Assembly: GCF_039521925.1 (NCBI RefSeq)
Contig: NZ_BAAACY010000145.1
Span: 1 to 64,000 of the forward strand
From: Virgibacillus salarius
GTDB lineage: Bacteria > Bacillota > Bacilli > Bacillales > Amphibacillaceae
Reading direction: 5' to 3'
Length of the DNA stretch: 64,000 nt
In this document: one piece after another, positions 15,877 through 23,969 of the stretch
Layout of the letters: each line of letters starts with the position of its first letter
Position numbering within the stretch: position 1 is the stretch's first letter
The notes under the pieces: generated by a model
The model's input: the letters and a program-made list of their open reading frames with translations, nothing else
The model's database searches: none
Told to the model about the DNA's origin: nothing
Made by a program: the position numbers and the translations under genes

Positions 15877-16713
15877 ATGTATATAAGTATTGGAATTATA
15901 GCATTATTGAGTTATTTTATATATATAGGCTATAGAAATACGCATTCTGTGGTTGTTAATCAAATTGATATAGAAAAAGATATAGAAACAAGTAAAGGGA
16001 AAGTACTAAAAATATTGCATATCTCAGACTTGCATATTGAAAATATATCGATAACTCCACAAAATATAATGCAACAATTAGACTCTCAATCGCTAGATTT
16101 AATTGCGTTAACAGGAGATTTCTTAGATCGTAAGAAAAGTATTCCCAAGCTTATACCTTATTTAGAGGAATTGAGTAAATTAAATCCTAAGTATGGTGCT
16201 TATGCGGTTTTTGGTAATCATGATTATGTGTTAAAGGATAGAGACTTTCAGCAATTAAAAGATATACTGAATCAGTATGGATTCAAAACGCTTCAGAATG
16301 AAAATGCGGTAATTACAGTAGATAGTGAGGCTGTTAATGTTATTGGCATTGATAATTTTAGTACAAATCATAGTAATCTAGTTAAATCGTTTGCAGGTTT
16401 GCAACAAGGAAGTAATCTTGTGTTAACACATGATCCAAATGTAGTTTTAGAAATGGACAAGTATCATTTTGATTATCTGCTTTCAGGCCATTTTCATGGC
16501 GGGCAAATTCATTGGCCAAAACCTTACCACCTTCGGAAAATGGGGAAACTGGTCAAGTTGAATATGGTTAAAGGACTTCATAAATTAGAAGGTCGTCCTT
16601 TTTATATTAGTGAAGGGCTTGGTCAAACAGGAATTAATATTCGAGTTGGAAGTCGTCCGGAAATTACCATTCATCATTTGCGCATAGGTAATCGGATCAA
16701 AGAAGTCATTTAG
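15877..16713 (+). CDS. Membrane-anchored metallophosphoesterase (YkuE-like)
   Basis: The 278-residue protein has one N-terminal membrane helix followed by a calcineurin-type phosphoesterase domain. All metal-binding motifs are present: SDLH, GDFLDR, GNHD, THDPN and GHFHGGQ. This membrane-linked group includes YkuE and lipid-sugar pyrophosphatase relatives; a cell-envelope phosphate ester is a reasonable but unproven substrate. The gene is single and ends before a large hairpin terminator. The start ATG follows AGGGGTGATT. Confidence 0.87.
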   Translation: MYISIGIIALLSYFIYIGYRNTHSVVVNQIDIEKDIETSKGKVLKILHISDLHIENISITPQNIMQQLDSQSLDLIALTGDFLDRKKSIPKLIPYLEELSKLNPKYGAYAVFGNHDYVLKDRDFQQLKDILNQYGFKTLQNENAVITVDSEAVNVIGIDNFSTNHSNLVKSFAGLQQGSNLVLTHDPNVVLEMDKYHFDYLLSGHFHGGQIHWPKPYHLRKMGKLVKLNMVKGLHKLEGRPFYISEGLGQTGINIRVGSRPEITIHHLRIGNRIKEVI

Positions 16714-16827
16714 CCAGTGTTGGAAGTACAGCGTTGCGAAAATACTTCGCTGTCTCGCTATATAGGGGTTATTAAAACCAAACAACTAATTTAGAATTAG
16801 CCAAAGCACAACTAACATTTAAAAAGT

Positions 16828-16883
16828 TGGTACCGATCCCCAGAAGTTAGATTTTTTACTCTAACTTCTGAGGGTCGGTATCT
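16828..16883. terminator. Long bidirectional hairpin terminator
   Basis: GGTACCGATCCCCAGAAGTTAG pairs almost perfectly with CTAACTTCTGAGGGTCGGTATC around a T-rich loop. The stem is more than 20 bases with one or two mismatches. It separates convergent genes on the two strands. Confidence 0.75.
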
Positions 16884-16937
16884 TATTGTTCTGCTTTATT
16901 TTACTGAAAATTATTGATCTCAATCTCTTGATCTATG

Positions 16938-17690
16938 TCAAGACAAGGAGTCTGTGTATTTGTCATGATGTTTCCACCATTCATATCTTGGGGTTTTCCT
17001 GACCCAAGTAGGTGAGTTTTCCCAATCCTCTTGTCTGCCCATCGGGGTGATATCAAGATAGCTCCAATTACTACCTAAGTATTCAACACCACGTGCTCCT
17101 GTTGAATACGTATGATAAACCTTGTTGTTATCTTGTAAGAATACGCTGTATCCGTGCGTTTCTTCTCCTTGCTTCGTAGTTGCTCCAAAGTCATAATTGA
17201 AGTCACTGTTAAAGGAAGAGTACCATGGCAAGGTCCATTCCATTCGCTTTTTAAAGGGATGTATTTTTTCCATAGGAGCTCTAGAAATTAAGACCAACGT
17301 CGTGTCACGTGCACGTAAATGAGCTTGGTGTCCAATGTTATCTACCATCATAGAACAGCCATCGCAGCCTTCAACCCAACTGGGGTCAAACATGAAGTGA
17401 TAAACAATAAGCTGTTTTTTTCCGGCGAATAAATCAAGAAGGCTATATTGCTCCTTTAATCCGTTAAATGTATAGTTTTTTGTTATTTCTACCATAGGTA
17501 AGTGACGACGTTCTGCATTTAATTTATCGCGCTCTCGAGTATGTTCCTTTTCCTTCTTTAAAAAGGCCTGATGTGCTTTATTCCAATCTTCTTTTGTTAC
17601 AATCATCGCTTGATTTACATGAGTTTTGCGAAGCTGTTCATTATCAGCTGTATTATTTTTGCTACAGCAATGCTTCATTGATTCTGACAT
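16938..17690 (-). CDS. DUF899 family thioredoxin-like protein
   Basis: The 250-residue protein matches DUF899: a charged N-terminal helix (KEDWNKAHQAFLKKEKEHTR), the LPMVEITKNYTFNG stretch, LLDLFAGKKQLIVYHFMFDP, then EGCDGCSMMVDN, where a CxxC sits at the thioredoxin active-site position. The family is related to thioredoxin and AhpC-like proteins; its reaction is not established. A CC pair near the N-terminus (KHCC) is a further oddity. The gene is monocistronic, with an AAAGGAATGATT ribosome site. Confidence 0.8.
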   Translation of the reverse strand: MSESMKHCCSKNNTADNEQLRKTHVNQAMIVTKEDWNKAHQAFLKKEKEHTRERDKLNAERRHLPMVEITKNYTFNGLKEQYSLLDLFAGKKQLIVYHFMFDPSWVEGCDGCSMMVDNIGHQAHLRARDTTLVLISRAPMEKIHPFKKRMEWTLPWYSSFNSDFNYDFGATTKQGEETHGYSVFLQDNNKVYHTYSTGARGVEYLGSNWSYLDITPMGRQEDWENSPTWVRKTPRYEWWKHHDKYTDSLS

Positions 17691-17805
17691 AAATAATCAT
17701 TCCTTTCTCAAGTATATTCTTTCGGTAAGCAAAGAATAGCATATAGAAGAAGGAAGGGTTTCTCTTTTATTGCTATATGATCTACATAAAAGGAGTTATT
17801 TCCTC

Positions 17806-17834
17806 TTGACAATAATTAGAAAATTCTATATTAT
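17806..17834 (+). promoter_or_regulatory. Sigma-A promoter of the DUF819 gene
   Basis: TTGACA at 17806-17811 and TATTAT at 17829-17834 are separated by 17 bases, about 65 bases before the coding start. Overlapping TATATT and TATAAT alternatives exist. Confidence 0.6.
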
Positions 17835-17898
17835 AATTAGTATTTTTATGATAGACGAACTAGGGGTATTAACTATCAACAATTAAAGAGGGGTTGGC

Positions 17899-19113
17899 AT
17901 GATTACATCAATTATAAGTTCAGAAGATACATGGTTGTTATGGGCCTTTATGGCAGGTTGGGCTGCTGTAAGCATATGCTTAGAACAAAAATATAAGTGG
18001 GTCTCCAAGGTGACGGGTGCTATTATCGCTCTTGTTGGTGCGATGGTTCTCGTAAATATAAATGTGATTCCAAGTCAAGCACCTGCTTACGATGCTGTTT
18101 GGTCATATGTTGTCCCACTTGCTATTCCGCTGTTATTATTCCAGGCAAATCTTAAGAAAATATGGAATGAAAGCGGCAGAATGTTATTGCTGTTTCTTAT
18201 TAGTTCAATAGGTACTGTAATCGGGGGCTTTGTTGCTTATATGTCTATGCATCAATGGATTCCAAATGCTACAAAGATTACAGGATTAGAAACAGGTTCC
18301 TATACAGGTGGAGGCGTGAACTTTGCTGCTTTGTCAGCTAAGCTTGAGGTACCAGGGGAATTGGCTTCTTCTGCTATAGTGGCTGATAATATTCTTATGG
18401 CGCTTTACTTTTTTACTCTAATTATGCTGCCAGCAATAACATTCATTCGTAACAGGTTCCATACACCTTACCTCGATGAATTGGAAAAAAACAATAATGA
18501 TTCTCAAGAGAATGGAGTTCGTACCTATTGGAAACGAAAAGAAGTTTCATTAAAAGATATTGCTTTTGCTATTGGTATAGCATTTGCACTAGTAGCAATC
18601 TCGTTTAAACTTGCTGAAGTTATTGACCAATGGATTCCATCAGGAGAAGGTGTTGGTTTCTTTTACAATGTATTAAATGGTTTATTCGGCGATGGTTATT
18701 TAATGCTAACGAGTATTACCGTTTTTGTCGTCACTGTCTTCCATCGTTTCTTTGAAAATATTCATGGTGCTCAAGAAATAGGTACGTATTTAATTTATAT
18801 TTTCTTTGTAGTAATTGGAGTCCCGGCATCACTTCCACTACTTATTAGTAACGCACCTTTATTATTGTTGTTTTTAGCTATTATGGTTCTATTCAACATG
18901 CTAGTAACATTTACAGTTGGCAAGCTGTTTAAATTCAGTCTTGAAGAAATGATAGTTGCTAGTAATGCTAATATTGGTGGCCCTACAACCGCTGCTGCTT
19001 TTGCAATTGCTAAAGGTTGGACGAAATTAATTGTTCCGATTATGTTAGTTGGTACATTAGGTTATGTGATTGGGAATTATTTAGGAAGTATGGTTTATTA
19101 TCTTCTTCCATAA
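17899..19113 (+). CDS. DUF819 family membrane protein (YjcL-like transporter)
   Basis: The 404-residue protein has about eleven membrane helices in two similar halves. The ETGSYTGGGVNFAAL and SNANIGGPTTAAAFA segments are the paired, broken-helix motifs conserved in DUF819 proteins. The family is thought to be secondary transporters, but the substrate is unknown. It has its own promoter and lies directly upstream of the TIM-barrel AraC regulator and the Tm-1-like genes in the same direction, so it could import the substrate of that pathway; this link is inferred from position only. Confidence 0.75.
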   Translation: MITSIISSEDTWLLWAFMAGWAAVSICLEQKYKWVSKVTGAIIALVGAMVLVNINVIPSQAPAYDAVWSYVVPLAIPLLLFQANLKKIWNESGRMLLLFLISSIGTVIGGFVAYMSMHQWIPNATKITGLETGSYTGGGVNFAALSAKLEVPGELASSAIVADNILMALYFFTLIMLPAITFIRNRFHTPYLDELEKNNNDSQENGVRTYWKRKEVSLKDIAFAIGIAFALVAISFKLAEVIDQWIPSGEGVGFFYNVLNGLFGDGYLMLTSITVFVVTVFHRFFENIHGAQEIGTYLIYIFFVVIGVPASLPLLISNAPLLLLFLAIMVLFNMLVTFTVGKLFKFSLEEMIVASNANIGGPTTAAAFAIAKGWTKLIVPIMLVGTLGYVIGNYLGSMVYYLLP

Positions 19114-19360
19114 AAGTGAACTAGTATATAAAAGAGTGCCCTATGTTATCAATATTGTATGGAAAACCTTTTATATTGTAAATGAAAGGGCACATGTTTG
19201 CTAAGTAGCATAGTCAAGGCTAGATTATTAGGTAGTTTCGTTTTCCTACATATTTTATTTTCATTATAGTAATCTGTCTCTATATGCTATGATGGATTAA
19301 ATAAGAACAATACGCGGAGTGGCACCACTGCACGTAAATAATGTTTCATGGAGAATAAAA

Positions 19361-20572
19361 ATGGAATCGGTTAAAGAAAAGATTTTAGATAATTTATATA
19401 AACAACTAAAAACTAAAAATCATATCATTGGTGTAGCTACTGGATCTGGTTTAACAGCAAAATATGCGGAACAAGGTGGTGCAGATTTTATACTGGCGTT
19501 AAGTTCGGGTCGATTTCGTCAAATGGGTGTTAGCTCACTTGCTGGGTTTATGCCATATGCAAATAGTAATAGCGTCGTTATGGATTTTGCTCTAAAGGAA
19601 TTATTGCCTGTAATTAAAAAAATACCCACCATTTTTGGTTTGTTTGCAACTGATCCAACGATTAATTTAGAGGCTTACATAAAAAAGATTCAGGATCATG
19701 GTTTTGCTGGAATAAATAACTATCCAACACTAGGATTAATTGATGGTGATTTTCGCGAAGCACTCGAGGAGCAAGGAATATCGTATCAAAGGGAAGTTGA
19801 GGCAATTCGTATTGCAAGTCAACGTGGCCTGTTTACTGTTGCCTTTGTCTTTAATGAAAGCCAAGCAAAAGCCATGCTACAAGCTGGCGCAGATATCATA
19901 TGTGTCCACCTTGGTTTAACAACAGGTGGGATACTAGGCGCAAAACAAATACAATCCTTGCAATCAGCCAAACGAATAGCAATAGCCATATTTAGTGTAT
20001 GTAATCAATTTAATCGGCCTGTCATTAAGATGGTTTACGGGGGGCCAGTTAACAAGCCAATTGATGTACAGTTTATGTATGATGGAACGGATATAAATGG
20101 TTATATCGGTGGTTCTGTCTTTGAAAGGATACCAGCAGAGCAACTTATTATGAAAATAACCAAGTCATTTAAGCAAACGTATGATGTGAAGTATGAAGAA
20201 TTTATGCAAAAAATTATAAACGGCTTTAGTAGTAAACAAGATTATATTGCGTTTATTAAAGATTATATAAGTACACATTATATGGAGCAAATTACCTTGA
20301 ATGATCTTGCGAGTATCTTAAACCTATCTAGGACTTATTTAAGCACATTGTTTAAAGGAGAGATGGGGATTTCATTCGTTAACTATTTAATTAACTTTCG
20401 ATTAAATAGGGCCATTGAAATTATGTACGAAAAAGATCTTCCTTTTTCGACAATTTCAGAAATGGTTGGTTATCCAAACTATACGCAATTTAGTAAGATA
20501 TTTAAAAAAAGATATGGATTATCACCCAAGCAATATAAAAAACAAACATTAGGACAAAATAAACGAACATAA
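19361..20572 (+). CDS. AraC-family regulator with an N-terminal TIM-barrel (PEP-hydrolase-like) sensor
   Basis: About 403 residues from the ATG at 19361, which follows GGAG; a GTG at 19319 would add 14 residues but has no good ribosome site. Residues about 1-275 align with the TIM-barrel protein encoded at 22112: IGVATGSGLTAKYAEQGGAD, SSGRFRQMG, FAGINNYPTLGLIDG and ICVHLGLTTGG match its equivalents. Residues about 300-400 are a classic AraC double helix-turn-helix (LASILNLSRTYLSTLFK; VGYPNYTQFSKIFKKRYGLSP). The fusion suggests that the barrel binds the pathway metabolite and that the protein controls the genes downstream. I know no characterised regulator of this design. Confidence 0.85.
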   Translation: MESVKEKILDNLYKQLKTKNHIIGVATGSGLTAKYAEQGGADFILALSSGRFRQMGVSSLAGFMPYANSNSVVMDFALKELLPVIKKIPTIFGLFATDPTINLEAYIKKIQDHGFAGINNYPTLGLIDGDFREALEEQGISYQREVEAIRIASQRGLFTVAFVFNESQAKAMLQAGADIICVHLGLTTGGILGAKQIQSLQSAKRIAIAIFSVCNQFNRPVIKMVYGGPVNKPIDVQFMYDGTDINGYIGGSVFERIPAEQLIMKITKSFKQTYDVKYEEFMQKIINGFSSKQDYIAFIKDYISTHYMEQITLNDLASILNLSRTYLSTLFKGEMGISFVNYLINFRLNRAIEIMYEKDLPFSTISEMVGYPNYTQFSKIFKKRYGLSPKQYKKQTLGQNKRT

Positions 20573-20593
20573 ATACATTAATTTTCCGCGGAG

Positions 20594-20710
20594 AAAGCGA
20601 TATCATTGGGATAGAGGGATAAATTGAAATTGCAAAAAGATAGAGATTACCCCGCACTGAAGCAATGGGTCATTGCTAATGTCATCACATCCTTGAAAAG
20701 ATATCGCTTT
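20594..20710. repeat. Long inverted repeat upstream of the Tm-1-like operon
   Basis: AAAGCGATATC (20594-20604) and GATATCGCTTT (20700-20710) are perfect 11-base inverted arms 95 bases apart, and the second arm ends in a T run. They lie in the 300-base gap between the AraC regulator and its presumed target operon. They could be paired operator sites, the ends of a small non-autonomous element, or a long terminator stem for the regulator gene. Nothing else is evident in the gap. Confidence 0.5.
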
Positions 20711-20883
20711 TTTCGTGCGAAGTTTTCTGGAGCAATTTTAACTTTTCCTCCAGCTACCTTTAAAGCAGGACAGGACATTGTAGACTAAATAACAGATTTA
20801 ACCTAACCAAAATTGAATGTGTAGCCAGCTAGCAAAGGTAGATGTTACGTTTTTAAATTATTAAAAGAAAAGGGGAGTTGGAA

Positions 20884-22110
20884 ATGTCGAAAACAATTGC
20901 ATTAGCAGGTACTTTTGATTCAAAGGGTAAAGAGTTTCAATACGTTAAAGAGTTGATTGAATCACTTGGGTTTCAAACATTGACTATTCATACAGGTGTT
21001 TTCGACCCTGTTTTTCCTCCAGATGTATCTAATACAGAGGTATTTGTTGCGGCTGGGGAAGATAAACAACAAATCGTAGCGGCAAAGGATCGAGCTCATG
21101 CTACGCTCGTCCTCTCTAAAGGTATGGAACTACTACTGCCAAAACTATATGATGAAGGAAAATTTGACGGCATTCTATCTTTTGGTGGAACAGGAGGTAC
21201 TTCTATCGTTACACCTGGCATGAGAGCACTGCCTATCGGTGTACCAAAAGTTATGGTATCAACAGTTGCATCCGGAAATACGGAGCCATATGTTGGGACA
21301 AGTGATATTATGATGTACCCTTCTATTGTTGATGTAGCTGGATTAAACTCTATTTCTACCAAAATCTTCACAAATGCAGTCTTTGCAATTGCTGGAATGC
21401 TGACATATGAAAACAAAACAACGATTGAAAAAAAACCTTTAATCGCTGCGACAATGTTTGGGTTAACGACTCCCTGTATTAACTATGCAAAAGCATATTT
21501 GGAAAAACAGGGATATGAAACATTAATTTTCCATGCTACAGGAGTTGGTGGCCGTACAATGGAAAACCTTATTGAGAATGGTTTTATTAAGGGTGTGCTT
21601 GATTTAACAACAACAGAATGGGCAGATGAGCTATTTGGTGGTGTATTAGCAGCTGGCCCACATCGATTAGAAGCAGCGGCGAAACATCGTATTCCTCAGG
21701 TTGTATCTGTTGGTGCAATGGACATGGTGAACTTCGGACCGTATGATACTGTTCCAAAGCATTACGCGGGTCGAAATTTTTATAGGCATAACCCTACCGT
21801 TACATTAATGCGTACGAGCGTTGAAGAAAATAAGCAAATCGGTGAAGCTATTGCAGCCAAATTAAATAAGGCTGAGGGAGATACTGCTCTTATATTACCG
21901 CTAAAAGGGCTTTCTGGACTAGATGTAAAGGGACAGGACTTTTATGGTCCTGAAGAGGATACGATGTTATTTGATACGTTAAAGGAAAAAGTAGATCGTT
22001 CAAAAGTACAATTGATAGAGCTTGATAATGTTATTAATGACAAAGCTTTTGCTGAAGCGGCAGCTGAAAAGTTAATTCAATTAATGGAAACTAAAAAAGG
22101 AGAGAACTAA
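20884..22110 (+). CDS. Tm-1-like ATP-binding domain protein (UPF0261)
   Basis: The 408-residue protein matches the UPF0261 family, the N-terminal half of the tomato Tm-1 virus-resistance protein. Recognisable stretches are IALAGTFDSKGKEFQYV, LSFGGTGGTSIVTPGMRALP, VSTVASGNTEPYVG and the C-terminal LPLKGLSGLDVKGQDFY. In the family this domain binds ATP; the reaction is not established. The ATG at 20884 lies after GGGGAG. The next gene starts one base past its stop, so the two are coupled. They correspond to the two halves of a single Tm-1 chain and probably form a complex. Confidence 0.88.
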   Translation: MSKTIALAGTFDSKGKEFQYVKELIESLGFQTLTIHTGVFDPVFPPDVSNTEVFVAAGEDKQQIVAAKDRAHATLVLSKGMELLLPKLYDEGKFDGILSFGGTGGTSIVTPGMRALPIGVPKVMVSTVASGNTEPYVGTSDIMMYPSIVDVAGLNSISTKIFTNAVFAIAGMLTYENKTTIEKKPLIAATMFGLTTPCINYAKAYLEKQGYETLIFHATGVGGRTMENLIENGFIKGVLDLTTTEWADELFGGVLAAGPHRLEAAAKHRIPQVVSVGAMDMVNFGPYDTVPKHYAGRNFYRHNPTVTLMRTSVEENKQIGEAIAAKLNKAEGDTALILPLKGLSGLDVKGQDFYGPEEDTMLFDTLKEKVDRSKVQLIELDNVINDKAFAEAAAEKLIQLMETKKGEN

Positions 22111-22111
22111 A

Positions 22112-22936
22112 TTGTATTCACGCGAAGAAATTTTAAATCGATTTAAAGAAGAGGTCAATGAAGGGAAAATATTATTAGGTGTGGGAGCTGGCACAGGTAT
22201 AACTGCTAAAAGTAGTGAAGCTGGTGGTGCGGATCTGCTAATTGTTTATAATTCTGGTCGATATCGGATGGCTGGTCGTGGATCATTAGCAGGATTACTT
22301 TCGTATGGTGATGCAAACCAAATTGTTGTAGAAATGGGGAGCGAAGTGTTACCAGTTGTTCATCACACACCTGTACTTGCAGGGGTGAATGGTACAGATC
22401 CATTTAGAGTGATGGATGTATTTCTAAAGCAATTAAAGTCACAAGGCTTTAGTGGTGTACAGAATTTCCCTACGGTTGGTTTGATTGATGGGGTGTTCAG
22501 ACAAAATCTAGAGGAAACGGGCATGGGATATGATCTTGAGGTTGATATGATTAAAAAAGCGCATGAATTAGATATGCTCACAACTCCGTATGTGTTTGAT
22601 GAGGAGCAAGCGAGAAAAATGGCGGAAGCTGGAGCAGACATATTGGTTGCGCATATGGGACTCACAACAAAAGGAACGATTGGAGCTAAAACTGCGTTAA
22701 CTTTAGATGACTGTGTAGAAAGAATTCAAAAAATCATCGATGCTGGGAAGTCCGTAAATCCAGATATTACAGCTATTTGCCATGGTGGACCGATAGCCGA
22801 ACCGGAAGATGCAGCATATGTAATTGAAAGAGTAGATGGTATTGTAGGATTCTTTGGAGCATCAAGTATTGAAAGGTTTGCTGCTGAAAAAGGTATCAAA
22901 GAGCAAGCAGAAGCTTTTAAAGATATTCGAAACTAA
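22112..22936 (+). CDS. PEP-hydrolase-like TIM-barrel protein (Tm-1 C-terminal half)
   Basis: The 274-residue protein belongs to the phosphoenolpyruvate-hydrolase/Tm-1 C-terminal TIM-barrel family. LGVGAGTGITAKSSEAGGAD, IVYNSGRYRMAGRGSLAGLL, VQNFPTVGLIDG, ILVAHMGLTTKGTIG and ICHGGPIAEPED are its conserved loops. The enzyme class is assigned from fold; the true substrate is unknown. It has a TTG start after GGAGAG and is translationally coupled to the UPF0261 gene. The sensor half of the AraC regulator two genes upstream is its paralogue. Confidence 0.87.
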   Translation: MYSREEILNRFKEEVNEGKILLGVGAGTGITAKSSEAGGADLLIVYNSGRYRMAGRGSLAGLLSYGDANQIVVEMGSEVLPVVHHTPVLAGVNGTDPFRVMDVFLKQLKSQGFSGVQNFPTVGLIDGVFRQNLEETGMGYDLEVDMIKKAHELDMLTTPYVFDEEQARKMAEAGADILVAHMGLTTKGTIGAKTALTLDDCVERIQKIIDAGKSVNPDITAICHGGPIAEPEDAAYVIERVDGIVGFFGASSIERFAAEKGIKEQAEAFKDIRN

Positions 22937-22989
22937 CGTAATTAATTTAGCTATAATGGGAAGAAATGTTTAAACAAGGGGGAGTACAA

Positions 22990-23712
22990 ATGGTTATCGA
23001 TTGGTCAGTAACGCAGGTGTATAATACGATTATGGCGGTAGCAACTGGTGTAGGTTTATTATTAATTCTGCGATTTGCATCACATGTGAACAGAGGGCGC
23101 GTTGGACAGCTGGAGGGGTGGGCCATTGGCTTTGCTATCCCTGGTTTTATCCTTACAATAACTGGTACGCATATGAGCTTAACATGGCCGTTGTCTAAAA
23201 TTGGATTTCCCTTCGATGATATCATCTTTGGAGAACCATCCTTAGCTTTTGGGGTAATGTTGTTGGCAGCTGCTATTTTATTATGGAGAAAGTCAAACGT
23301 ATATATGGCTGAAGGTATAAATATGAACCATAATAAGACGGTTTCTGAAAAGTTACAACAGGAGCTACCTTATTTGTTAAAACCATTAGCTTATTTTGCT
23401 GCAGCAATGGGGCTAGCACTTTTTTCAGTGGCGATTGCTGGAGTAACTTATCAGTTATTTGCTGCTCCACCAGAAGAACCGATTTCGGGTGCATTTGCAG
23501 ATTATCCGCTAATCGAGGCAATGTTTATTTCAGGATTATACGCGATTACAGGGCTGGGGGCAGTGTTATTTCCATTTATCCTAAAGCCAAAGCCTAATAA
23601 AAGCTTATTAATCATTATTAAAATGGCTTGGACTATTGCAGGATGGGTTTTTGTTTTATTTGGTGTGATGAATTATTTTACCCATATCGGACTAATTGTT
23701 AACACGATGTGA
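22990..23712 (+). CDS. DUF981 family membrane protein
   Basis: About 240 residues with six to seven membrane helices, matching the DUF981 pattern (VNRGRVGQLEGWAIGFAIPG, then GTHMSLTWPL and FDDIIFGEPSLAFG). The function of this family is not known. The ATG at 22990 lies 6 bases after GGGGGAG; upstream in-frame codons are not credible starts. It follows the TIM-barrel gene by about 50 bases without a terminator, so it is probably the last gene of the Tm-1-like operon, possibly a membrane anchor or transporter for it. A terminator follows. Confidence 0.75.
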   Translation: MVIDWSVTQVYNTIMAVATGVGLLLILRFASHVNRGRVGQLEGWAIGFAIPGFILTITGTHMSLTWPLSKIGFPFDDIIFGEPSLAFGVMLLAAAILLWRKSNVYMAEGINMNHNKTVSEKLQQELPYLLKPLAYFAAAMGLALFSVAIAGVTYQLFAAPPEEPISGAFADYPLIEAMFISGLYAITGLGAVLFPFILKPKPNKSLLIIIKMAWTIAGWVFVLFGVMNYFTHIGLIVNTM

Positions 23713-23741
23713 TTCATTTGTTCTTGGCTGTTATACAGTTT

Positions 23742-23781
23742 AAAAAGGTGAACGAGTTTACCGTAACTTGTTTACCTTTTT
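23742..23781 (+). terminator. Terminator of the Tm-1-like operon
   Basis: AAAAAGGTGAACGAGTT pairs with AACTTGTTTACCTTTTT around a six-base loop, with a T-rich end. Confidence 0.8.
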
Positions 23782-23969
23782 ACTATTTTAGCGTTTTGAT
23801 GGGTAACATATTCTAGATGGACATATGGTATGAAGCTTACTTGTTTTGGTATGATGCAGTATTTTGTCTTGTCTCAAGCACATTTATCGTTAGTTCCGAT
23901 ATATCAGTGTATAATAATATATAGTAACTAAATAATTATAAATAACTAAAAGATAGGAGTTGTATATGT

